From the NCBI RefSeq assembly GCF_958450345.1, contig NC_088782.1, forward strand, positions 117,166,046 to 117,230,045: a stretch of 64,000 nucleotides of DNA, read 5' to 3'. Source of the DNA: Calliphora vicina. Taxonomy: Eukaryota; Arthropoda; Insecta; Diptera; Calliphoridae. Shown in pieces: positions 11,691 to 23,407 of the stretch. Position 1 is the first letter of the stretch; the number at the start of each line of letters is the position of its first letter. Under the pieces are notes generated by a model that saw only the letters and a list, made by a program, of their open reading frames with translations, searched no databases and was not told the DNA's origin. The position numbers were made by a program, and so were the translations under genes.

Positions 11691-12486
11691 GATCATCGAC
11701 TGCAAAAAGACCTTGGTCAATAAGTCGGCGGCTTTTTGAATTTCCCGGATCTTAACTAAAAGGGGTCCTGCCAACAGGCATCTGTCAGTTGATTCCAGAT
11801 AAAATTCGAACAAGCTGCATAATTTAGTTTGTGTTTGACAGACATTGATAGTGACTTGAGGAGAAATCGGAAAAAAAGTGAATTTCTCGTTAAGCATTAT
11901 TTTTTGGGAGGAAAAAAATTATCATTCAAACCTATGCTAAGCTTGATAAATACCAGTGGAACTCTCAACCATCACTTTCAATGGTAAAAAAGAGGTTTAC
12001 TGAATTTCCTTGTGGCTGTATAAGCACGGAAGATGCCGAACGTTTTGGATGCTCAGTTGAGGTCTCTATACCCGAAACAATTGAACGAATTCAGGCGAAC
12101 ACCATTACCCGATCAGATATTGAAAGTGCAAAAGATTGCTGAAGCCATAGGCATCTGAATTGGCTCATTGGTTTCAATTTGTAATGATCAATTTGGTATG
12201 AGAAAGCTTTCCGCAAGATGGCTGCCGCGTTTTCTCACAATCGTCTGCAAAAACGGGTACACAGATGCTACCTCTTCCGCCCTATTCTTCGGATTTAGCC
12301 CCGAGTGATTATTTCTTGTGGTCCAAACCTGATGAAATGGATTTGACTCCAACGATTAAATCATCTCACAAAAATTAACTATCTAGATGACCGCGACAAA
12401 TTTTATTTTTTGGAAGGGATACTAAAATAGGAGGAACGTTGGATAAAGAGCATGAAGCTCAAAGGAGACTATGTTGAAGTTTAAAT
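11691..12486 (+). mobile_element. Second-lineage mariner, internally deleted
   Basis: A plus-strand mariner of a different lineage from the other three copies. An untranslated leader-like stretch (about 11700-11860) precedes a broken transposase that ends with the usual mariner closing words. It lies within family M, with blocks of the same orientation on each side, which suggests insertion into a minisatellite tract. Terminal repeats were not recognised. Confidence 0.8.
11865..12486 (+). pseudogene. Mariner transposase pseudogene (second lineage)
   Basis: The N-terminal part reads KKSEFLVKHYFLGGKK, then MVKKRFTEFPCG, STEDAERFG and IPETIERI. These match the paired helix-turn-helix region of mariner transposases. 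GMRKLSARW follows, and then the sequence jumps to LPPYSPDLAPSDYFLW. The block with the first two catalytic aspartates is therefore missing, while the third (APSD) remains. The end reads YLDDRDKFYFLEGIL and ELKGDYVE-like residues (here MKLKGDYVEV). Stops and frameshifts are frequent. It is a dead, internally deleted copy. Confidence 0.82.
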
Positions 12487-12880
12487 TTGGCTGCATAAAG
12501 AACTACGAATAAAGTTTGACTAAGACACCATAACAACCTACGATCGAAGACTATATTAGATTAAATAAAGACCTACGGTTAAAGCCTATCGAAAACTACA
12601 TAAAGGCGAAAGATTAAAGCTTATCTTAGACTTTTGAAGCCTAGCTTAGACTTCATAAATACCTATGATGAAGCCTAATGGAGACAACAGAAAATCGTAT
12701 GAATAAAGCGTAGCTTAGACCACAATGTATCTACAATTGCAGCATAACTCAAAGTACATAAAGACCTCCGATTAAAACTCAACTCAAACTGCATAGAGGC
12801 TTACAATTGAAGCCCTAATAAGCCTTCATAAATAACAACCATTGAAGCCTATCTTCGACTACATAACTTTATAAATCATA
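12487..12880 (-). repeat. Minisatellite family M, block 3
   Basis: About ten diverged units in the reverse orientation carry GAAGCCTAGCTTAGAC and similar words, spaced 30-40 bp. It continues block 2 on the other side of the mariner relic. Confidence 0.75.
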
Positions 12881-14050
12881 AAGAACGATCTTATAAAGGG
12901 CACTAACCATACGTTCTTGGCCTTGATTTGAAATTATTTGAGGAAATAATTTTTTTTTAAATTTTTTAGGATTTTTAAGAAATTTCAAAAAAGGATATAT
13001 GGCCAGCTTTGTTAATAATACACCAAATTTAATAGATTTTCGCTCAAACATAAACGACAATAAAATACATTCTTTTGGTTGATTTCAAAACATTTAAACC
13101 ATTTTTGACAAATTAAATCCTTTTTACAATTTCTGTTTTTCGCTTAATTTAAGCAAATCTCTCAAAATATTGTAAAAATGGTTTTGCTTAGAAATATTTA
13201 AAATTTTTTATGGCTTAACTTTGTTTGCTAGCCACATTTTTAATTGATTTCAAATTTGACTTGTCTCCTTGTTGCAAATCACTTTTTTAAATGTTTTCCT
13301 CTGACATCAATTTGTGGTTTATATTAGTTGCTTTCATTTATTTTTTGTTTGTATCAGCTATTTACTATAAAACGCGAGCCAAATATTTTGTTGTAAATGT
13401 CTTTCAAATGAAATTTTTTAATTAATTTCCACTTATCATTTAACAAAAACCTCAAAAACCATTGTAAGTAAACCACGACAACAATACTTTTTTTCTTCTT
13501 TTCTTTTATAAGACTCTAGGGTTGTAATATTAAATTTAATAAAACTTATATTACAAAAGAAAAAAATGATGGTGGTTAAAAAAAATAAGTCTAAAATTGT
13601 AGACATTTTCTTGTATAAAATGTGGCAAATACCGCAGACATTAAATGAGTAGCCGTTATTAAACCAGATAGTAGGGGAAATGGATAAAGACAGGCCAAGG
13701 AACAATAAGAAAACAGTTTTAAAGGGATCTAAGTTTGAGAAACACATATGCAAGGCTTAAGAATTTAAGATCCTTTGAAAAATTTTAGATTAAAATAATA
13801 TGGAAAACTAAAGTGCTTGAAATAAACAAATATGTTTCTCTTTAATGACATTTTTTTATTTAAAAACTTAAAATTCAGTTTTTCAAAATTTCTCAAAAAA
13901 GGATATATGGCCTACTTCTATAATAATCCAGCAAATTTGCTCAAATTTGGCTGGGGTGTAAGTGCTACCAAACTACGGCCTTTAAACAAATTTAAGCTTT
14001 CTTAAGTTATTAGTTTGGAAAAAAATTTAAAAAGAAAAATATTTGTAAAA
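12881..14050 (+). repeat. Satellite family G, array 2 (two cores)
   Basis: Two clear cores, AAAAAAGGATATATGGCCAG at about 12988 and AAAAAAGGATATATGGCCTA at about 13896, share ACATTC or similar words downstream. The 0.9 kb between them is diverged AT-rich DNA in which any intervening monomers are not recognisable. The open frame at 13436-13753 on the minus strand is AT-rich and has no motif. Confidence 0.65.
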
Positions 14051-14984
14051 TCTATTTTAAATACAGTTAAAAGATACCAGGAAAGTGTTTGGGTTTTCTC
14101 TCTTTATTAAATTTGTTGCAGTTTTTTTATTTTACCTTTAATTTTTGCCTGTTTTTAGATGAATTTTTTGAATTTTTATTTGTCTTTCAATGTTTACTTG
14201 TCTGCAAATATTTTGTTGACTTTCTCTACTTAGGTTTTTTTCTCTCTTGTAATTTCAAACCTAAAGCAATGCGGTTTTACTTGTACGTTTCTAGTTTTGT
14301 TGACACAGCAACTGCCAAAAAACAGAGCAATGAAATTTAATTTAAGAAATAAGTCTTAAATAAGGCAAGAAAAATAATCCAAAATTCTTACAAAATTCAG
14401 AAACACTTTAAATTCTACTTTCCGATAATATCAGTTCTTAGTATCACCGGATTTAAATAAAATTTGTAAGTTACAATCTCCTCACTTCGGCCCAAACTAT
14501 ATTTTCTATATATTCTTTTACAATCTTCTAAAGTCAAACAAAAGCAGAAACCCCTTTCAATACTTCCATGTACATATAAACAACATATGTAAAAGACAAA
14601 CAACATAACAGCCATTGACATTATTTTATATAAAACCCACAACTAATAACAAAAAAAAAACACAAACTATAAAGATTTAAAGACATTTACATGCATAACA
14701 TTGTTGCAATATTGTTAAGGGTTACTTGCTAGCAAGAGTACTTGTATGTTGCACAAAAACATGTTGCAATTTGTTTAGAGATAAAATATTTAAAAATTCT
14801 AAACATGCTACTGAGTAAAAAAAAAAAAACAAGCAACAAACAAATGCCATAAAAACATGAAAGTCAGTTAAATAAATTTGCATTAAAATAAAATAGAATA
14901 TCATGTAAGGCAAGAACAAATTGTACACACTGTATAAAATTCTATGCAACCTTAACCAATTATGTAATATAAACTTGGGTTTTT
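14051..14984. other. AT-rich non-coding DNA, no gene seen
   Basis: Three short open frames lie here, rich in Phe, Leu, Tyr and Cys as expected of AT-rich DNA. They have no domain, conserved motif or splice-site support. No repeat family of the window is evident. Confidence 0.4.
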
Positions 14985-17850
14985 TAACAGTGATATTTCA
15001 GTTTCAATCATGAATATTCCTGCCTTTATATTGTAGCTTCAATCTTAGATCTTTCTAATTTTGTACGTTCAGTCATGGACTTTCCTACATTTATATTCTA
15101 GCTTCAATCGTGACTCATTCTACAGTCTTGATATAGCTTCAATAATGTTCCTTTGTGCAGACTTATTTTAGCTTCAATCGTGACTTTTTCTACAGTCATA
15201 GTTAAGCTTGATTCGTATCTTACTTTAGCTTCAGTCGTGACCCTTTCCATAGTCATGCTTTTGCTTCAATCACGGTAATGTTTAGCTTCAATCGTGTCTT
15301 TCTAAAATCGTGGCTATTTCTGAAGTCATACTTTATTCTCAATCTTGGATCTTTCTCTAGTCATGATCCTGGATCCATTATTTAGCCTCAATCTGTAGTC
15401 AAGCTTTAGCCTCAATCGTAGATATATCCGATGAATTAGCCTCAATCGTATCTCCTTTTATAGTCATGTCTTAGCCTCAATCGTGGCTCTTTCTGTAGTC
15501 ATAATTTGACCTCAATCATGACTCTTTCTGAAGTCAAGCTTTACCTTCAATCTATCTTCAAGCTTTAGCCTCAATGGTGGCCTCAATCGTGGTTCTTGCT
15601 GTAGTCAAGTTTTAGTCTCAATCACGACTCTTCTGAAGTCATGCTTTATCTTCAATCTGTAGCCAAGCTTTACTATCAATCGTGACACTTCTGAAGTCAT
15701 GTTTTATCCTCATTTGTGGCGACTTCTGGAGCCATATTTTAGACTCAATCGTGGCTTTATTCTCAATTGTGGATATTTCTTTAGTCTTGTTTTAGCCCAA
15801 ATTGCGGCTATTTCTGTAGTCATGCTTTATTCCCAATCGTGGACCTTTCTGTAGTCAATATCCTGGATCCATGCTTTAGCCTAAATCTATAGTCAATCGT
15901 GGATATTTCCGAGGAAGCATGACTCTTTCTGAAGTTATGCTTTAGACTCAATCTGTAGTCAATCGTGAATATTTCCGAGAAAGCATGACTCTTTCGGCAC
16001 AATCTGTAGGAAAACATTAGCCTCAATTGTGGCTTTTTCTGTATTCTAGCTGTAGCCTCAATGGTAGCCCTTTCTGTAGCCATGCTTTAGCCTCAATCGT
16101 GGCTCTTTCTATAGTCATGGTTTAGTCTCAATCGGTGCTCTTCTGAAGTCACGCTTTATCCTCAATCTTTAGTCGCGCTATAGTCTCAATCTGTAGTCAA
16201 GCTTTAGTCTCAATCGTGACTCTTCTGAAGTCATGATAAAGCCTCAATGGTGGCTCTTTCTGTAGTCAGGCTTTAGCCTCAATCGTGGCTATTTCTGTAG
16301 CCATGCTTTAGCCTCAATCGTGACTCTTCTGAAGTCGTGCTTTATCCTCAGTATGTAGTCTCAATCTGTAGTCAAGCTTTAGCCTCAATCGTGACTCTTC
16401 TTAAGTCATGCTTTATCTTCAATATGTGGTCATGCTTTAGTTTCAATATGTAGTCAAGCTTAAGCCTCAATTGTGACTCTTCTTAAGTCATGCTTTAGCC
16501 TCAATGGTGGCTCTTGCTGAAGTCAAGTTTAAGCCTCAATTATGGCTCTTTCTGGATTGAATCTTTAGCCTCAATGGTGACTGTTTCAATCGTGCCTCTT
16601 CTTAAGTCATGCTTTAGCCTCAATGGTGGCTCTTTCTGAACTCAAGCTTTAGCCTCAATCATGACTCTTTCTGTAGTCATAATTCAGCCTCAATGGTTTC
16701 TGTTTCTGTAGTCAAGCTTTAGACTCAATCGTGACTCTTTCTGTGGTCAAGCTTTAGCCTGAATCGTGACTCTTTCTGAAGTCATGCTTTTGCCACAATC
16801 TGTAGTCAAGCATTTGCCTCAATCGTGGCTCTTTCTGTAGTCATGCTTTAGCTTCAATCGTGATTCACGCTTTAGGCTCAATCGTGGCTCTTGCCGTAGT
16901 CATGATTTAGCGTCAGTCGACGGTGTTTCTGTAGGCATACTTTAACCTCAATCGTTTCTCTTTCTGTAGACATGCTTTATCCTCAATCGTGGGTCCTTCT
17001 GTGGTCATATTATAACTTCAATCGTGTTACTTCCTTTGGTCATGCTTTAACCTCAATCGTGTCTCTTTCTGTAGTCATGATTTTTCCTCAATCGTGGGCC
17101 CTTCTGTAGTCATGCTCAATCGTGTCTCTTTTGCAGCCAAGCTCTAGCTTCAATTGTGGCTAGTTTGCAGTCATGTTTTAACTCATGCTTTATGCAATCA
17201 CATTTTAGATACAATCGTGGAACTCTTGTTGTCATATTTTAGCACAAATGGTGACTCTTTCTGTGGTCATGCTTTAGCTTCGATCGGGGTTATGTTTTGC
17301 AGTCACGCTTTAGCTTCGATCGTGGCTTTTTTTTGCAGTCATGCTTTAGTTTCAATATTTGCTCTTTCTGCAGTCATTTTGTAGCTCAAACAGTGGCTGT
17401 CATGTTTTATTTTCAATGGTGGCTCTTTCTGCAGTTTTTTTTACCTTCAATCGAAGGTCTTTTTCAGTCATATTTAAATCGAGCTACTTTTCAGTCATGA
17501 TTTAGCTTCAATTAAAGCTCTTTTGCAGTCACGCTTTAACTTCAATTGTGGTTGTCTTTTCAGTGACATTTTAGATTGAATCCTGGCTCTTTTGCTCTCA
17601 TATTTTGGCACCAATGCGGTCATATTTCAGCTTCAATGGTGGCCGTTTATGCAGTCATGTCATAGCACAATCGTGGCTCTTCTGCTGTCTATAACCTTTG
17701 TTAAGCTTCTATAGCAGCTATTTATATTGGTTTAGTTTATCTTCTTTATATGGGCTTAGTTTATCTCCTATCGCTGGTCTTTATATATTCTAAGTTTAGT
17801 TCCTTATCTCATCTTCAGTCATAAAATTACCTTTTTCCATATCTTTAATA
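14985..17850 (+). repeat. Minisatellite family M, block 4
   Basis: About 80 units read TTTAGCCTCAATCGTGGCTC and TTTCTGTAGTCATGC. The subtype differs from block 1 in CCTCAAT for CTTCAAT and TGTAGTCATGC for TTTAGTCATAT. Deletion variants joining half units are common (for example ATCTGTAGTCAAGC). From about 17150 the units become longer and carry TTTTGCAGTCAT, a further subtype. The open frames at 15820, 17154 and 17297 are products of the repeat and not genes. Confidence 0.93.
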
Positions 17851-18449
17851 AATCTAGCTTTTAAATCCTTTTTGTTATTCCTCTTAGATTTCATAACATT
17901 TATTGCTTTTCATTTTTACGTTACCCTAAAAAAAAGTTTAATGTCCTATTCCGAATTAACTTCTTTTTTTCACACCTCTTTTCATCAACCACTTCATTAT
18001 TAACTCTTACCTTTTCTCATCTTTCCTCAACAAAAAAAATCCCATAAACACTTTTATTTCAAAATCTAAGATAATTTTCCACTTGTTCGCTGTCTTTGTA
18101 AAGAACAAATAAATAAAATAAATGTTAATCCTTTAATTATGTCGTCTCCCTGCTAAAAATCACTACGTACTTAACAGGAGTTTGAGGGTTCGTTGTTTTC
18201 CTAAGCTTTCAGCAATAATTTTATGCAAGAAAATAGCAGTCAGAAAATGTTTATTAGCATCAATGGTGGGTAGATAGTGTGAGAAATAAGAAAGGATAAT
18301 TTTATAACCTTCATACCAAAGAACACTTGCAATGCAGTAGCAAGTGTGTTTATGAATGAGAAGTGGCAAATGGGATTTATAGAAGGAGTTGAAAAAGACG
18401 CTATTTTATGATGCAGTCATTTTAAAATGGGTGGTTTTGTAGAATTTTG
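17851..18449. other. Non-coding DNA between minisatellite and mariner
   Basis: No gene or repeat is recognised. The minus-strand open frame at 18163-18369 has no known motif. Confidence 0.4.
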
Positions 18450-18549
18450 ACAGTGGGGCAAAATAAGGATGCTGAATAACAGAGGTATGAGACATTTTTT
18501 CACAATTTTTTAAATAAAATTATTGGCTGTGCGGGACTACAATAGATTT

Positions 18550-18769
18550 TGTACCATACGAAATGAAGCCGAGATACCTTGATACATGATTTTGCATGTC
18601 CGAAATTATGCTTTAGCGCTATAAAAGAAAATCAGTTTTGCACCGAATCATTAGTTGCGATGAAAAGCGGATCCATTGCGATAACCCAAAGGGTAAGAGA
18701 TCGTATATAAAGTCTGGCCAATCAGCCAAAATGATACCAAAGCCAAATATCCATGGCGCTAAGGTAATG
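18550..18769 (+). pseudogene. Mariner transposase pseudogene copy 2, 5' part
   Basis: Readable words are VPYEMKPRYLDT and FCMSEIML. Then comes the first catalytic block as LHRIISCDEKRIHCDNPKGK and finally PKPNIHGAKVM. The Trp of KWIHYDNP is replaced by Arg (KRIHCDNP). The N-terminal DNA-binding region is missing, since the terminal repeat at 18450 is followed after only about 100 bp by the middle of the gene. Stop codons interrupt it. It ends at the target-site duplication where the LINE entered. Confidence 0.85.
18759..18769. repeat. Target-site duplication, left copy (CTAAGGTAATG)
   Basis: This 11-bp string recurs exactly at 23397-23407, on the far side of the LINE-foldback-LINE insert. 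It falls inside the mariner codons for AKVM, so one copy belongs to the original mariner. Confidence 0.85.
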
Positions 18770-18901
18770 CCTGCGCATCATTCTAGACTCCAAGCTATCC
18801 TGGAGCCTGAATATCCAAGAGAGAGCGTCTAAGGCAGCTTTTGCTATTTATGCCTGTAGATGGGCCATTAGAAAAACCTGGCCCATAGAAAAGCCTTATT
18901 A

Positions 18902-19665
18902 ATGTATGGAGTACTAGTATGGTGCTGGGCTTTCAATAAATCCACCTACTACGGGATAACGGAAAGAATCCTGCGAATCTCTGCACTAATGATTACGAGT
19001 GCGAAGCTTAGCACTCAATTTCGTGAATTATTCATTATGTTGCACTGGCTACCAGTTGATCTCTTGGCCAAACAATTGGCCATAAATTCGTCGGTTATGC
19101 AAAGTACTGTGGGAGCATAGAGGTCTGGTTGTGCCGGCCATGCGTCTATTCTGGTATGTTTATATAATATCCCTTCAAACACTGACTATTTCACTCCCTT
19201 TCCTTATTGACAGATTCGATTGCGGGTGGGTTACCTTCTTCTAGGTGACCTTGTTCTAGGGACACGTTTGTCATCTATACAGATGGCTCCAAATCTGCGA
19301 TTGGGGTGGGTTGCGGCTTCTGTATTCCCCGTTTCCAGAAGGAGGTGTGTTTCAGGCTGCATGATCAATGTAGTGTAATTCAAACTAAGATTTCAGCCAT
19401 CAAAAGGCCGGTACACTGGATGAAATACTACAGGTTATTTGGTGTGATTATCCGTTTTTTTACTGACAGCAAACCTGCTATCAAATCCCTTTCTGGTATC
19501 TATTCGATATCCAGATTGGTACATGAATACCGGGCGTCTCTTAACATGATGGTGAGACATTCTAACCTGGAGTTATTCTGGGCGCAGGGTACCTCTGGTA
19601 TATTCGGCAATACTATCGCAAATTAACTGGCCAAAACCGTTCATCCGCAACGATATCGATCATTT
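18902..19665 (+). pseudogene. LINE RT C-terminus and RNase H domain, decayed
   Basis: YGVLVWCWAF, ILRISALMITSA and LHWLPVDLLAKQLAI match the stretch after the RT of RNase H-type LINEs. RNase H follows as FVIYTDGSKSAIGVGCGF (first catalytic Asp kept) and IQTKISAIKR, where the second acidic residue expected at QAE is Lys. FFTDSKPAIKSL keeps the third acid. The fourth motif, WAQGTSGIFGNTIAN, has Thr for the usual His. Frameshifts separate the pieces, so it is inactive. Confidence 0.85.
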
Positions 19666-20228
19666 GGTCGGTTTACCGCTCTTCTGCTAGAAATCACTCA
19701 TACAGCGTAAATTTTCTGCTCAGCTCAGATGGTCTGGTTTGACAAATTGTTCGATATCGAGGCTTTTGTGGCCCGTTTACGACCATCATAGGTCAATGTT
19801 CCATACGGGGCTATCACGGGCTCGGCTAGGAATTCTGATAGCCGTGCCTACAGGGAACCGTTTACGACCATCATATGTCAATGTTCCTTACGGGGCTATC
19901 ACGGACTCGGCTACTGCTTAATTAGAGCACATGATAGGAGACTAAACACTCCATACAATGACTTCTGTAGAAGTTCTCAAGATGAAGACGAGGAGGAAAT
20001 GGTTGAACATCTCCTGTATTTGCCGTGCTCTATCGGGAAAACAGACTACGACAATATGTAGTCCTTCGTGCACGTCCTAACGAATCTATCGCGAGTGGAT
20101 GTTAGATATGTGGATTCGTTTATTCGCGCGTCAGGTTGGTTCGGCATCGAATCCCTTTTGACATACGAAGGACCTCTTGAAGACCTTCATAGATCCAAGT
20201 GAGCTGGTAATACTGGCTGCCTTTACAA

Positions 20229-20237
20229 CCTAACCTA
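20229..20237. repeat. 9-bp direct repeat CCTAACCTA (left)
   Basis: The LINE tail ends with this string, and an identical copy lies at 23386-23394 just before the 11-bp mariner duplication. The simplest reading is that the LINE tail (CCTAA)n was split by the RTE-type LINE fragment, giving a target duplication. Because the tail is itself repetitive, the match is suggestive only. Confidence 0.55.
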
Positions 20238-22813
20238 TATATATATATGGGGGATTTCATGTCAAGTGAACCAACTTTTGAAATCGATGTCTTCCGATCG
20301 GGATGAAATTTGCACCAAGGTTAGCTCTATTGTATAGTAACTCAGACACAATTTTTCAACAACATCGGTCGAGAACTCTCTGAGTTATAGGGGGTAAAAT
20401 TTTGACAATTTGGTCAAACAGGGGTTTTTTCTTATCCATGTAACTTATTACCTATTGTTCTTAGCAAAATGTGTTCCAAATAGTATAGATAGCTATTTCT
20501 TCGATCTTTCGAAAAAAAATATTTAAAAAAAAAAATAAAAAATTTTTAATATTTTTTTTCCGAAATCAAAAACTTTTTTGACTTTTTTTTAAAATACGCT
20601 ATTTTTTTTTTTTTTTCTTAAAATAAAGTTTAGATATTTTCCTTGAACACCTACTTGGTCGCTTAGTGGGATGCGAGTGGGATATCTATCAAAATAAATA
20701 TTTTGTAACTCAAAACATAAAATTTTTGACTTTTTTTGCAAAATCAAAAACTTTGTTGACTTTTTTTTTTCAAAATGGACCCTTTTTTAATCTTTTTTTT
20801 TAGGTCAAACAAAAGCTTAGATATTATCCTTGAAGACCCTTTTGGTCGCTTAGTGGGATGCGAGTGGGATATCTATCAAAATAAATATTTTTTAACTCAA
20901 GACTTACAATTTTTGACTTTTTTTTTTGCAAATACGATTTTTTTTCCAAATGGGCCCTTTTTTTAAAATTTTTTTTGTAGTCAAAAGAAAGCTTAGGTCC
21001 ATTCCTTTAAGATATTTTTAGTCCCTTAGTGGGATGCGAGTAGGATATCTATCAAAATAAATATTTTGTAACGCAAGACATACAATTTTTTAATTTTTTT
21101 TTGCAAAATCAAAATTTTTTTCCAATATGGGCCCTTTTTTAATTTTTTTTTTGCTCAAAAGAAAGCCTAGGTCCATTCCTTTAAGATATTTTTAGTCCCT
21201 TAGTGGGATGCGAGTGGGATATCTATCAAAATAAATGTTTTAACACAAAAATTGTATGTCTTGAGTTACAAAACATTTATTTTGATATATATCCCACTCG
21301 CATCCCACTAAGCGATCAAAACCATCTTAAAGGAATAGGCCTAAGCTTTCTTTATAGCAAAAAAAAAATTACAAAAAGGGCCCATTTTAAAAAAAACTCA
21401 AAAAAGTTTTTGATTTTGCCAAAAAATCAAAAATTGTATATCTTGAGTTACAAAATATTTATTTTGATAGATATCCCACTCGTATCCCACTAAGGGACCT
21501 AAAATATCTTAAAGGAATGGACCTAAGCTTTCTTTTGACTAAAAAAAAATTTTTAAAAAAGGGCCCATTTTGAAAAAAAATTCGAATTTGCAAAAAAAAG
21601 TCAATAATTGAATGTCTTGAGTTACAACATTTTTATTTTAATAGATATCCTACTCACATCTTCCTAAGTGACAAAATAGTTCTTAAAGGAAAAGACATAA
21701 GCTTTCTTTTGAGCAAAAAAAATTTTAAAAAAAAAGTCCCATATTGGAAAAAAATTTCGATTTTGCAAAAAAAAATTAAAAAATTCTATGTCTTGCGTTA
21801 CAAAATATTTATTTTGATAGATATCCCACTCGCATCCCACTAAGGGACTAAAAATATCTTAAAGGAATGGACCTAGGCTTTCTTTTGAGCAAAAAAAAAA
21901 AATTAAAAAAGGGCCCATATTGGAAAAAAATTTTGATTTTGCAAAAAAAAATTAAAAAATTGTATGTCTTGCGTTACAAAATATTTATTTTGATAGATAT
22001 CCTACTCGCATCCCACTAAGGGACTAAAAATATCTTAAAGGAATGGACCTAAGCTTTCTTTTGACTACAAAAAAAATTTTAAAAAAAGGGCCCATTTGGA
22101 AAAAAAATCGTATTTGCAAAAAAAAAAGTCAAAAATTGTAAGTCTTGAGTTAAAAAATATTTATTTTGATAGATATCCCACTCGCATCCCACTAAGCGAC
22201 CAAAAGGGTCTTCAAGGATAATATCTAAGCTTTTGTTTGACCTAAAAAAAAAGATTAAAAAAGGGTCCATTTTGAAAAAAAAAAGTCAACAAAGTTTTTG
22301 ATTTTGCAAAAAAAGTCAAAAATTTTATGTTTTGAGTTACAAAATATTTATTTTGATAGATATCCCACTCGCATCCCACTAAGCGACCAAGTAGGTGTTC
22401 AAGGAAAATATCTAAACTTTATTTTAAGAAAAAAAAAAAAATAAAAAAAAATAGCGTATTTTAAAAAAAAGTCAAAAAAGTTTTTGATTTCGGAAAAAAA
22501 ATATTAAAAATTTTTTATTTTTTTTTTTAAATATTTTTTTTCGAAAGATCGAAGAAATAGCTATCTATACTATTTGGAACACATTTTGCTAAGAACAATA
22601 GGTAATAAGTTACATGGATAAGAAAAAACCCCTGTTTGACCAAATTGTCAAAATTTTACCCCCTATAACTCAGAGAGTTCTCGACCGATGTTGTTGAAAA
22701 ATTGTGTCTGAGTTACTATCCAATAGAGCTAACCTTGGTGCAAATTTCATCCCGATCGGAAGACATCGATTTCAAAAGTTGGTTCACTTGACATGAAATC
22801 CCCCATATATATA
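20236..22813. mobile_element. 2.6-kb foldback (palindromic) element
   Basis: Two arms of about 1 kb are inverted copies of each other. The left arm starts at 20249 with GGGGGATTTCATGTCAAG, and the right arm ends at 22804 with its complement. The 63-residue translation at 20775-20966 plus recurs identically at 22079-22270 minus, which fixes the symmetry axis near 21522. The outer ~280 bp of each arm is single-copy, and the inner part is a ~180-bp tandem unit carrying GGGATGCGAGTGGGATATCT. (TA)n lies at both ends and is probably the target. No transposase is encoded. Confidence 0.92.
20640..22400. repeat. ~180-bp subrepeats inside the foldback
   Basis: The phrase GGGATGCGAGTGGGATATCT occurs in plus orientation near 20670, 20851, 21033 and 21209. 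Its complement occurs near 21290, 21470, 21650 (diverged), 21820, 22005, 22180 and 22365. So four units in the left arm face seven on the right. The extra three form the loop between about 21240 and 21810. Orientation switches abruptly at 21250. Confidence 0.88.
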
Positions 22814-23385
22814 AGTTACCGTCGTTCCTACAAGGAGCATAGGGCATATTTTGTGCTAACGCCTTCACTTCTCCCCAACTCTTGCCTCTGCTATTTACTT
22901 CGCCCTCAATCTGCCTTCTCCATGTGTGAGCTGGTCATCCCCTTCTTCTGTTCTCTTGCGGGTTCCAGTCTATGGTTTTTCTAGTCATGTCGTTAGGTTG
23001 CCTTCTAAGGGTGTGGCCGATCCATCGCCCATTTCGTCTCCTTATCTCAATTGATAGGATTTGTTGGCCTGTTTTTTCATAGAACGTGTATTTAGATATA
23101 GTACTCGGCCAGAATACAAGTAGGATTTTGCGAATACATCGGTTCACGAAAACTTGCATTTTCCGCATATCTCGAGTAGAAGCGTTCAAATTTTCGCAGC
23201 CGTACAAAAGTGTAGATTACATTTGCATTGAAGATTGCTATTTTCGTACGCAGAGATAAATACAGTGATCTCCAAATTGGTTTTAGGCGGCCAAATGTTT
23301 GACGTGCCTTCTGCAAGCGATTGTCGATGTCCATAGCAGATTTGGCTGACATCTTCTATTTCGCTTACACCTATTGCAAATAAAT
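22814..23385 (-). mobile_element. RTE-type LINE 3' fragment
   Basis: A minus-strand fragment of a non-LTR element ends on its 3' side (low coordinates) at the (TA)n beside the foldback. It encodes the last part of a reverse transcriptase and then little else, as in RTE-like elements. The 5' side is truncated near 23352-23385 and is followed by AAATAAAT and the CCTAACCTA repeat. It and the RNase H-type LINE lie tail to tail around the foldback. Confidence 0.78.
22830..23352 (-). pseudogene. RTE-type reverse transcriptase C-terminus, frameshifted
   Basis: The first frame (23352 downward) gives DIDNRLQKARQTFGRLKPIW and LSLRTKIAIFNANV. A frameshift then leads to YGCENL, KMQVFVNRCIRKIL, IEIRRRNGRWIGHTLRR and DWNPQENRRRG. 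These words are typical of the region after the RT palm in RTE-like LINEs. Further shifted words (TWRRQIE, KSWGEVKALAQN) complete the end at about 22830. No catalytic RT motif lies in the fragment. Confidence 0.8.
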
Positions 23386-23407
23386 CCTAACCTAGTCTAA
23401 GGTAATG
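23386..23407. repeat. Nested duplications, right copies
   Basis: CCTAACCTA (23386-23394) matches the LINE tail at 20229-20237. CTAAGGTAATG (23397-23407) matches 18759-18769. Their order, inner repeat then outer repeat, mirrors the left side and supports sequential nesting. Confidence 0.75.

Larger units (their letters stand above)
18770..20237 (+). mobile_element. 5'-truncated non-LTR retrotransposon with RNase H (I/R1/LOA-like)
   Basis: The fragment begins within the C-terminal part of a reverse transcriptase and ends with the tail CAACCTAACCTA. The order is the RT-to-RNase H linker, RNase H (about 19261-19665), then a C-terminal cysteine-histidine region with EEEMVEHLLYLPC at about 20000 and a closing FIRASGWFGIESL. 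This layout belongs to the RNase H-bearing LINE clades I, R1 and LOA. The exact clade is not settled by eye. Target-primed insertion explains both the 5' truncation and the 11-bp target duplication. Confidence 0.85.

Noticed and set aside
15820..17500. Frames of 67-87 codons in minisatellite block 4
   Set aside because: Built from repeat units; residue patterns repeat every ~12 codons.
20775..22270. Identical 63-residue frames on opposite strands
   Set aside because: Not a gene: they prove the inverted arms of the foldback. The sequence is low-complexity and shifts with T-run length.
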